From: a virus | DNA length: 33,333 nucleotides | IMG/VR virus record: IMGVR_UViG_3300015371_000112 | Coordinates: 1-33,333 of that record | Reading direction: 5' to 3' (one strand) | Part shown: positions 21,862-29,069 of the stretch, piece after piece | Numbering within the stretch: position 1 is the first letter of the stretch | Layout: the number at the start of each line of letters is the position of its first letter | Translations under genes and position numbers: made by a program | The notes under the pieces: model-generated | Seen by the model: the letters and a program-made list of their open reading frames with translations, nothing else | Databases searched by the model: none | Told to the model about the DNA's origin: nothing

Positions 21862-23846
21862 CCACTTTCATTGTTCCGATTAAAGTTTATAGTGGTTCCA
21901 ATAATAAGCCCGCGGTTTGTCCATTTTATCCTGAACCACCAGTTATAGCCCAGGAAGGATGTGGAATCTTATATGGTTTATGGCGTCAAAATTGTAGGGT
22001 AGGTCCATTTAGATATAGTGTTGGAGTTAAAACCTGGTTTGGTTGTCATGTTGATCCTAGTAATAATCATAAACTTGTTATCAACTATACTAGTAATTTC
22101 GGTGAAGCCTGGGCACCGCAAGATGATACGTCGTTTCCGACACTAACTAATGAAATTGATTCATTTGACGCCCAGCTTGACGCTGGCGCTAATCTGATCT
22201 GTGCTACCCAAGAAAAGAACACGGGACGCGTAGCATTTCATAAATTTAATACATCTACAAAAGTATGGTCAACTTTAAACAAACTTATAATTGCAACTAC
22301 AAATGGATCACATATTGTAAGTATAACCCAGCTTTCAACTGGAACTTTGGTTTTAGGATACCAAAAAGACAAAGAAGGCGGAACATATGAACGATTTGCC
22401 TATGTAACTAGTTCTGATGGTGGAATCACTTGGTCCGCTGAAATAAATTGCGGCCATTGGGGAATAACTGGAACAGGATTTGGTGGTCAAACACAAAATG
22501 ATATTTTAGAACGTTTTATTCCATTAGATAATGGTCGGATGATAAATACCTTTGCGGCCAGCCCAAGTGCTTCTGTAAATTCAGGAACGGAACGAAGTTT
22601 ACAAAATATTCAGTCTGATGGTACCCTGACGAGTATACATATTTATAAAACAGGCGGCGTAGCTAATGTACCTTGGTATATGGGTGATTATACATTTGCT
22701 ACTATAAATGGTATTAGGTATGTTGTAGTCCCGATAGGGAATAATGATTTTCAAGATGTTTATTTATTTATTGATGATGGTTCTACTGATATAACTGCAT
22801 CAGCAGATGCTTATGCACTTACTAATACGGATATTCCAAGCGGCGGCAATAATGGTGCCATGAGTACAGATCAAGCTGGAATAAGATTTGTTTCTAACAA
22901 ATTTAGACTTGCCTACGTTACACGAAGTATAGGATATGGAAATCCTCAACTTAAATATCGTCGTAGTTCCGGAGGAGTTGTTATAAATGCTTGGACTCCT
23001 GATGATTTAACTTTAAAGGGTTATCAAGTTGGAGTTCAAAGTGCCGGAACAAACCAAGGTTTTGATGCTTACGCGGTGGGAACTGATATTTATACGGCAA
23101 CATTCTATGATGGACTTCCCAATAGTGGGATCATGTTCAACTTACTGAAAGAATCTTCTTTACCTTCAAGTTTCACTTCAGTTGGTCCTTGGATAAAGAG
23201 CTGCACTAGTAAAGTTGGATATGCACCATCTAATGATGATTCAAAGACAACATTTACTCAAATCATACTTGGAGCGCAGACAACGTTAGTGGGCTGGTAT
23301 AAACTTGCTGCTACAAATGCTTTAAATAACTATAATCCAATTTGGGGCAACGACGGCTCAAATGAAATGTACTATGGAGATGGTTCTGCTTCTGGTAAAG
23401 TAGCTATTACCATGAGTGGACACGGAATTATATTTAGGTCTGTTGCTAATATAGACCATAATTGGAATTTACTTGCTATTGTAGATAATGGGGCTTCCAT
23501 AAAAGCATATTTAAATGGCGTAGACATGGGGAACTCTATTGGAGGGTATGTAAGTCTGAACGGCTTTCCATTATCAAGAACAAATCAAGGTCAAAATGGA
23601 AATAACTTTAAGGGTTCAATAGATGAAGCTCTTGTTTTTAATCGGGCTTTGTCTACGACAGAGATAGCTGCGCTAGTTACTCCTACCAAAGGGAATATTG
23701 CATTAGCACCGTGGAACACGGGGCTTACTTTGGGTTTTCATTTTAGCGAAGCTACTGGAACTTCTGTAGCTGACTTTTCTGGAAATGGGCATACAGGAAC
23801 AATGAGTCATGAAGAATGGGGAGAGGGGATAGTCCCAGAAACATAA
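21858..23846 (+). CDS. receptor-binding/tailspike-like protein with sialidase-type propeller and LamG lectin domain
   Basis: The 662-residue protein starts at GTG 21858, overlapping the previous stop. The N-terminal two thirds contain Asp-box motifs (SSDGGITW at 185-192; degenerate TSNFGEAW at 78-85), the marks of sialidase-type beta-propellers. Around residues 460-610 lies a LamG/concanavalin-type jellyroll (WNLLAIVDNGASIKAYLNGVD; FKGSIDEALVFNRALSTTE). The last 40 residues (LGFHFSEATGTSVADFSGNG near 626-645) look like the opening of a further LamG domain that is cut off. It probably binds or trims host surface glycans. Catalytic residues of a sialidase were not identified, so enzyme activity is uncertain. 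Confidence 0.65.
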   Translation: MTTFIVPIKVYSGSNNKPAVCPFYPEPPVIAQEGCGILYGLWRQNCRVGPFRYSVGVKTWFGCHVDPSNNHKLVINYTSNFGEAWAPQDDTSFPTLTNEIDSFDAQLDAGANLICATQEKNTGRVAFHKFNTSTKVWSTLNKLIIATTNGSHIVSITQLSTGTLVLGYQKDKEGGTYERFAYVTSSDGGITWSAEINCGHWGITGTGFGGQTQNDILERFIPLDNGRMINTFAASPSASVNSGTERSLQNIQSDGTLTSIHIYKTGGVANVPWYMGDYTFATINGIRYVVVPIGNNDFQDVYLFIDDGSTDITASADAYALTNTDIPSGGNNGAMSTDQAGIRFVSNKFRLAYVTRSIGYGNPQLKYRRSSGGVVINAWTPDDLTLKGYQVGVQSAGTNQGFDAYAVGTDIYTATFYDGLPNSGIMFNLLKESSLPSSFTSVGPWIKSCTSKVGYAPSNDDSKTTFTQIILGAQTTLVGWYKLAATNALNNYNPIWGNDGSNEMYYGDGSASGKVAITMSGHGIIFRSVANIDHNWNLLAIVDNGASIKAYLNGVDMGNSIGGYVSLNGFPLSRTNQGQNGNNFKGSIDEALVFNRALSTTEIAALVTPTKGNIALAPWNTGLTLGFHFSEATGTSVADFSGNGHTGTMSHEEWGEGIVPET

Positions 23847-23848
23847 AT

Positions 23849-24034
23849 ATGGCTTTAACTAAACTTGAAGAAGACCTTCTGCGAAGGTTACTAACAAAGA
23901 ATGTGGATTTGAATGGGCGTAGAATCATTAATGCTGGCGATAGCCAGGATGATAAAGATTATGTAACACAAGCGCAATTTCTTGAATTAGAAGAACGTGT
24001 ACTTGAACTAGAAAAGAAAGTAGATAATTTATGA
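23849..24034 (+). CDS. small coiled-coil protein, 61 aa
   Basis: I chose ATG 23849, two bases after the previous stop, rather than an upstream frame extension inside the lectin gene. The 61 residues contain VDLNGRRIINAGDSQDDKDY (19-38), which resembles linker pieces found in tail and fibre proteins, and a C-terminal coiled coil (FLELEERVLELEKKVDNL). It overlaps the next gene by ATGA. It may trimerise or join the receptor-binding protein to the tail. Confidence 0.55.
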   Translation: MALTKLEEDLLRRLLTKNVDLNGRRIINAGDSQDDKDYVTQAQFLELEERVLELEKKVDNL

Positions 24035-24666
24035 GTAGCGTAATTCCAGCTTTAATTGGCGGGTTAGCAGGACTTGGTGGGGCACTAGGAAATAGAGCAA
24101 CAACCACGACTTCTACTGAAACACCTAACTTTGATCTAACCCAACTTGGATTGCGGAATGCAATAATAAAAAACTATATGCAAATGCTTGCCCCAGGTAA
24201 TTTAGACTTATCTGGTTATCAAGCCAATGCGATACAAGATATAAATAAAAATCGTCAGTTACAACAGCAACAACTTCGTGAACAACTTGCCGCGCGCGGA
24301 ATTCAAGGTCCAGCAGCGGAACTTGCAGTCCAAAATGTAAACAATGATAGATTTGCAGATATAACTCATTTACAAAATTCAATACCACTTTTACGTCAGC
24401 AATTAATGGGTCAAGTCGCGCAGGGTGCTGGAGCTTTCTTTAATAGTAGTCCTTATGGGCGCACAACTATTTCAAAGGGTGCTGGAAATGTAGCTGGTGG
24501 CGCCGTTGGTGGAGCAGGCTCCGCCTTGGCTTATCTATATGGCCAAGGAGCATTTAATAATCAACCACAAGTTCCAGCTACGACTTGGGCATCGACTATT
24601 ATGCAAAATAGACCACAAACAACGGGCTTTAATATGCCTGGTATTGGTGTAAATCCATTTGGTTAG
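24031..24666 (+). CDS. putative internal virion / ejection protein, 211 aa
   Basis: The first of three consecutive genes between the receptor-binding protein and the end of the structural module. The N-terminus is a Gly/Ala-rich hydrophobic segment (IPALIGGLAGLGGALG, residues 5-20). The middle is a Gln-rich helix (NKNRQLQQQQLREQLAARGI), followed by more Gly/Ala-rich sequence (AGNVAGGAVGGAGSALAYLYG). This hydrophobic plus helical pattern is typical of small ejection proteins that enter the host envelope ahead of the DNA. It overlaps the previous gene by ATGA. Confidence 0.55.
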   Translation: MSSVIPALIGGLAGLGGALGNRATTTTSTETPNFDLTQLGLRNAIIKNYMQMLAPGNLDLSGYQANAIQDINKNRQLQQQQLREQLAARGIQGPAAELAVQNVNNDRFADITHLQNSIPLLRQQLMGQVAQGAGAFFNSSPYGRTTISKGAGNVAGGAVGGAGSALAYLYGQGAFNNQPQVPATTWASTIMQNRPQTTGFNMPGIGVNPFG

Positions 24667-24674
24667 GAGAAAAT

Positions 24675-26198
24675 ATGGCAGTTGATCTTTCAATACCAAA
24701 TAGTATCATTGGGGCTTATGCTCAGGGGCGCGCAGAAGCTCTTGAAAGAGTGAAAAATGCACAGCAACAACAACAGCTTGTTACTGAAAATCAACAACGC
24801 CAGCAGCAAATAGACCAACAACAAAAGCAGTTTGAAGCTACATTAAAACAACATGATGCAGAAACGAAAGCCCATTTGGACTTACTGCGTGCTGCACATC
24901 AACTAGATATTGTAAAAACTTTACCTGAACTTAAAAAGTTAGCTGAATCTACAGGAAATGTACCAGGATTTACCCAAACTGGAATGACACCTCAGAATAT
25001 GCCTCCAGGTTATTTGGATACTGGACAAAGAACATTTATTGGTAATCCAGCTTTAGGTCTTGGTGATGTTTCTTTTGATGCTCTTAGTCCAGAAGCCTCA
25101 GCGGCTCAACTAGGAAGAACTACAACTATAGCAAAAACTCCTGTACTTGCACAAGAATTGAGTGATTTTAAAGATAGAGCAAACTTCGCTAGTAACTTAG
25201 AAACTCAAACTAAAATTAAAACTGCCGAAGGCTTGCTTCCAGCAGAAAAGCAAATGAAAGATTATGAAGCAGCCATTGCAGCTACAGCAGCAGAAAAAGA
25301 CTATGAACATAGAAGAGGGATAGTAGACTTACAAGGTCAATGGGAAGCTTATATTAAAGGTTTTGAGTCTCCAGAACTTTGGACACATCAACCTATAGCT
25401 CCTGAACTAATAAAGAATCTTGGCCTTCCCGAAGGGAGTACTTGGAATGATTTAGGACTTACTGGAATGGAAGATGTGGGAAAAAAGAAACTCCAGGCTT
25501 ATGATTCTATTGAAAGCGGATTAAGAAGAGTTCAAAATGCATTTGCCCAAAGGGCAGCAGAGTTAGCTAAAGAATTTCCTAGTCAATTCCCTAATACCCC
25601 GGAAGGAACTAAAGCTGCTATTAAAGCTGCATATGAACAATATTTTCAAGGTGGTTTTACAGGTACTATAAAAGACGTCTGGAATAAAATTGTTCCTGAT
25701 GACTTTGTTGAAAGTGTAAGACCAGAACTAGCTAAAATATTTCTTCAGATGAAAGAAGTAAATAATTTAGGTTCGGCGTTGACTGAGAATGAATCTAGAT
25801 TTTTAAAAGGCTTCACTTTATCTGGAGAACGCAATGAGACCGCAACGCGGGCTATGAGTATACTTCAAAATGCAATTCCTGATTTACATCAAGCTGAATA
25901 TGATACTGTAAGTACTTATGGAAAAGGAAAACATCTTGGTGCTGGTGGAGTAGTTAAAGTAGATGCAGGAGGAAATATTATTGGAGGAAGTGTAGCAAAT
26001 ACTCCTAAGCCTTCGGCATCTGTTCCATCGAAGACAGCTAAAACTCCAACTGTTTTTGAAGGTGGGCCTGTAACTAATGGTATAATTACAGATGACTTGA
26101 TTAAGTTTATTCAAGATCAAAATAAAGGAAGTAAACCTTCGCGTGATGTAGTAATAAAAGCTTTAAAACAGTCTGGTTATAAGATGGCAGGTGAATAA
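24675..26198 (+). CDS. putative internal virion / ejection protein, 507 aa
   Basis: It follows with a strong ribosome-binding site (AGGAGA). Residues 17-67 form a Gln-rich coiled coil; the rest is largely helical with Ala, Gln and Lys (e.g. LLPAEKQMKDYEAAIAATAA). The C-terminal 100 residues are Gly/Lys/Pro-rich. No lysozyme or transglycosylase motif is visible. Position and composition fit ejection proteins that form the trans-envelope channel in short-tailed phages. The next gene starts within its stop (TAATG). Confidence 0.55.
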   Translation: MAVDLSIPNSIIGAYAQGRAEALERVKNAQQQQQLVTENQQRQQQIDQQQKQFEATLKQHDAETKAHLDLLRAAHQLDIVKTLPELKKLAESTGNVPGFTQTGMTPQNMPPGYLDTGQRTFIGNPALGLGDVSFDALSPEASAAQLGRTTTIAKTPVLAQELSDFKDRANFASNLETQTKIKTAEGLLPAEKQMKDYEAAIAATAAEKDYEHRRGIVDLQGQWEAYIKGFESPELWTHQPIAPELIKNLGLPEGSTWNDLGLTGMEDVGKKKLQAYDSIESGLRRVQNAFAQRAAELAKEFPSQFPNTPEGTKAAIKAAYEQYFQGGFTGTIKDVWNKIVPDDFVESVRPELAKIFLQMKEVNNLGSALTENESRFLKGFTLSGERNETATRAMSILQNAIPDLHQAEYDTVSTYGKGKHLGAGGVVKVDAGGNIIGGSVANTPKPSASVPSKTAKTPTVFEGGPVTNGIITDDLIKFIQDQNKGSKPSRDVVIKALKQSGYKMAGE

Positions 26199-27856
26199 TG
26201 CCTCCTCCAAGACAACAAAAGAAAATTATAGTAGAACTTCCTGATGGAAAACGTATTTGGGCTTCTATTCCTAGTGATGGAACTAGAGAAGAAATTGAAT
26301 CTGCTGTAAAAGATCAAGTTTTAGCACAACAACAAGTTCAACCACAACAAGAAACTCAATTACAGCCCGCGGTTCAGCCATCTTCATCTATTCAACCACA
26401 GGTTCAACCACAGATGCAGGATCAAGGTGGTTATAGGTCTGTCTTTCAAAGTAATCCAACTTTAGGACAAGAACAATCTACTCCACCTCAAATACAGCCG
26501 CAGGCTGCTGATCCTGGTTTCTTGCAAAAAGCTATGGGATTTTTAACTAAACCTTTTAATGCTTCACCACAAAATAGTCCTAATATATCTAGGTATTTTG
26601 CAGCCGCTGGTCCTACACTTCCAACTACATTTAAATCTAAAGAGGAAGCTGTAGCTGAAGCTCAATCAATGATTGAAATGGGAGTTGGAGCTGGGGCTAC
26701 GATTGGAGCTACTGCATTAACAGGAAATCCAGCTGTAGGTGCTCTTGCTGGTTCAGTTGCAATGCCAGTTACAAATGAAATTATTAGGCACTATTTAAAT
26801 CAAGGACCAAGTAAAAGTATAACAGGTTATCAATATCAATCTCCAGTTGGTCCTATAATAGAAGGAACACTTCTTAATGAGTTAGGTGGCAAGGTAATCG
26901 GCGCCGGGATAAAAGGATTTAAAGCTATTGGTGCTTCTCCTGCTGAACTCGCAGCATCTACTGGAGTTTCTGAAGAAGCATTAAAGTTAGGTGGAACTAC
27001 AGGACAGTTATTAGGAAATAAAAGTTTAGGTGGAAAAATTGTTAGTGCAGCAGAAGATGTTTTTGCACGCGGCACGAAACAAGCAAGTATAGAAAAATCT
27101 AGTCAGCAAGCTGTGGCAGATTTAAAATCTTCTATGGCAGGGATGACTCCATTAAATGCTCCTCCTGAGATTATAAATGCGCTTTTAAAAGATGAAAACA
27201 GACTAGGTAGTTTTCTTCGGAGTGGGAATGTTGCTGTTAAAGGACAACTTATAACTTCAAATAATGCTAGACGTGATCTTCAAGGTTGGGTCATGGATCA
27301 AATCTTTTACAAAAATGCTAAATTTGAAGACCCATCTAACTTGGCTAAAGTTTCTCTTAGTGGTGAAGGAATGTTAAATGATTTTGGAGCTTTCTTAAAA
27401 GGGCAAGAGAATAGTAGGAATCAATTATTTTCAAAACAACAAGCAAACAACTTTTCTGAATTTCTAAAAGCAGTTTCACAATCAACAGACATTGGACGTG
27501 GGATAGGATATTATTTTAACTTAAATATGGCAACGAGGGCTTTTGGTATAGGTGGAGCATTGTTAGCTGGAAAGATAGCTGGTATTGCTAGTCCTGCTGC
27601 TGTATTGGGTGGATACTTAAGTGTAGCTGCAATATCAAGAGTACTTGCAAATAGAACAGCGGCGCCGATTATCTTAAATATGGTTAAGGGTGCTCCTCTT
27701 GGCATGTCAATACAGGCTGCTAGTAGAATACTTATTAACTCAATGGCTAGACAGCCTATCATGCTTCAAACTAATGATGGAAAACAAATCAAAGGGATGA
27801 TTGGTACAGATGGACAAATTAGACCAATAGAAGACTTTTATTTAAATAAACCTTAG
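26198..27856 (+). CDS. putative internal virion / ejection protein, 552 aa
   Basis: The last gene of the rightward operon. The N-terminus (IIVELPDGKRIWASIPSDGT ... EIESAVKDQV, residues 9-38) resembles a small domain seen at the start of other phage virion proteins. A Gln/Pro-rich linker (about 39-105) follows, then a Gly/Ala-rich hydrophobic stretch (GVGAGATIGATALTGNPAVG, near 167-186) and more helical, Ala-rich sequence with a second hydrophobic part (IAGIASPAAVLGGYLSVAAI). Such alternation suits a membrane-entering ejection protein. It ends one base before the convergent replication operon's last stop codon, with no terminator between. Confidence 0.55.
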   Translation: MPPPRQQKKIIVELPDGKRIWASIPSDGTREEIESAVKDQVLAQQQVQPQQETQLQPAVQPSSSIQPQVQPQMQDQGGYRSVFQSNPTLGQEQSTPPQIQPQAADPGFLQKAMGFLTKPFNASPQNSPNISRYFAAAGPTLPTTFKSKEEAVAEAQSMIEMGVGAGATIGATALTGNPAVGALAGSVAMPVTNEIIRHYLNQGPSKSITGYQYQSPVGPIIEGTLLNELGGKVIGAGIKGFKAIGASPAELAASTGVSEEALKLGGTTGQLLGNKSLGGKIVSAAEDVFARGTKQASIEKSSQQAVADLKSSMAGMTPLNAPPEIINALLKDENRLGSFLRSGNVAVKGQLITSNNARRDLQGWVMDQIFYKNAKFEDPSNLAKVSLSGEGMLNDFGAFLKGQENSRNQLFSKQQANNFSEFLKAVSQSTDIGRGIGYYFNLNMATRAFGIGGALLAGKIAGIASPAAVLGGYLSVAAISRVLANRTAAPIILNMVKGAPLGMSIQAASRILINSMARQPIMLQTNDGKQIKGMIGTDGQIRPIEDFYLNKP

Positions 27857-27857
27857 C

Positions 27858-29024
27858 TTATCCTTTAAGTTGATTTAAAGCTACGCTAGTTAAAATATAT
27901 TTAGGTTCTGATCCATTACTTCCTGTTGAAACTTCTACTAGACCACCTTGTTGTAAAGTTGCGAATACTTTATCTAAATCTTCAGCACTCACGTCTGACC
28001 ATAAAGTTTGTAATATAGCTCTGCGTGTTAGTTTAAAGTTTGGTGCTTGAAACAAAAGCATCAAAATTATTTTAGTTATCTCTCCAAGATCACTTCTTCC
28101 TACGCCCATACTGTAACTCCTATAGTTTGCTTTTAAAGCATCAACTTCATTTATGGATTCTTCTATGACTTCTTTAGTTATAATTAGTTGAAGTAAGTCT
28201 ACGGCTTTTATAATGGCAAGTTTTAATGCGCTAGTGTGTAAACTCTGCAAGACTCCAGTTTTATCTCCAGAAACTTTATAGCTTCTATATAGATTATAAT
28301 ACCAATCATTGTAGATCTTGATTGCTTCTTTCTCTATGATTACTTGGCCTTTCATTTGAGATATACTCTTTAATGCTTCTACTAAAGGCTTTTTATCATA
28401 AGGTTGCATTTCAAATAAACTATTTGGAGGTCTGATTTCATCAGGCTTGATGAAGAAAGTTCGTCTTATCAAACCTCCATATACTGCACTTTCTGTATAA
28501 ACACTTTTTAAAAGGGTTTCATTGGAAGCAGCAAATACATTGATACAACGATCTTTGATGACTGTTTTACCCATCTTAAGATTGATGTAATCTATATCTC
28601 GATAGTCATACCAATCAGTAAGTACTGATATAAGTGAAGGATCAGTAACGAAAGCCGCAGAGAATTCTGGCCCCATTACAATAGCACAGCCGCCTTTAAT
28701 AGCCACTCCCGTGGCTTTGTTGGCTACATCATAAGATAAAGCATCGGCAATACCTTGGTGGGTACTACGTCCTTCAATTACTTTTGTATTACCAACACCA
28801 CGTAATAACTCGGATGCTAATCTCATTGGGGCATCTTTACGACTTTCAGCACTATCCGCAAGAAGTAGAGTATATATATTTGGATACATTCTACCCAGTC
28901 CATGCTGAAAGTAAACATTGTTTCTTACCGTAGCCGCAATAGCAGCATAAGCAGACCATTTCCAAAAACTAGAAGGTGATTCATATTCTTTCGTTAGCTC
29001 CATTAACATATTTACAAAATTCAT
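27858..29024 (-). CDS. DUF3987-type helicase/primase-like protein
   Basis: The 388-residue protein matches the DUF3987 group of P-loop-like proteins of phages and mobile elements. WKWSAYAAIAA (21-31), a P-loop-position segment LLLADSAESRKDAPM (53-67), THQGIADAL (88-96), IVMGPEFSAAF (115-125), NVFAASNETLL (162-172) and an Arg pair (IRRTFF, 186-191) occur in order. The P-loop keeps one Lys (K63) but lacks the normal Gly and Ser/Thr, and the Walker B Asp is missing, so ATP use is doubtful. It would act in replication with the polymerase encoded just upstream in the operon. ATG 29024 has no clear ribosome-binding site. Confidence 0.6.
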   Translation of the reverse strand: MNFVNMLMELTKEYESPSSFWKWSAYAAIAATVRNNVYFQHGLGRMYPNIYTLLLADSAESRKDAPMRLASELLRGVGNTKVIEGRSTHQGIADALSYDVANKATGVAIKGGCAIVMGPEFSAAFVTDPSLISVLTDWYDYRDIDYINLKMGKTVIKDRCINVFAASNETLLKSVYTESAVYGGLIRRTFFIKPDEIRPPNSLFEMQPYDKKPLVEALKSISQMKGQVIIEKEAIKIYNDWYYNLYRSYKVSGDKTGVLQSLHTSALKLAIIKAVDLLQLIITKEVIEESINEVDALKANYRSYSMGVGRSDLGEITKIILMLLFQAPNFKLTRRAILQTLWSDVSAEDLDKVFATLQQGGLVEVSTGSNGSEPKYILTSVALNQLKG

Positions 29025-29069
29025 TGCTATGGGGGTCTTCTTGTTTTATCTTTTTATCCATCATGGAAA

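Noticed and set aside
29000-29062. 27-residue minus-strand frame (MMDKKIKQEDPHS...) spanning the start of the DUF3987 gene
   Set aside because: Overlaps a well-supported gene start and has no ribosome-binding site; might be a leader peptide but cannot be supported.
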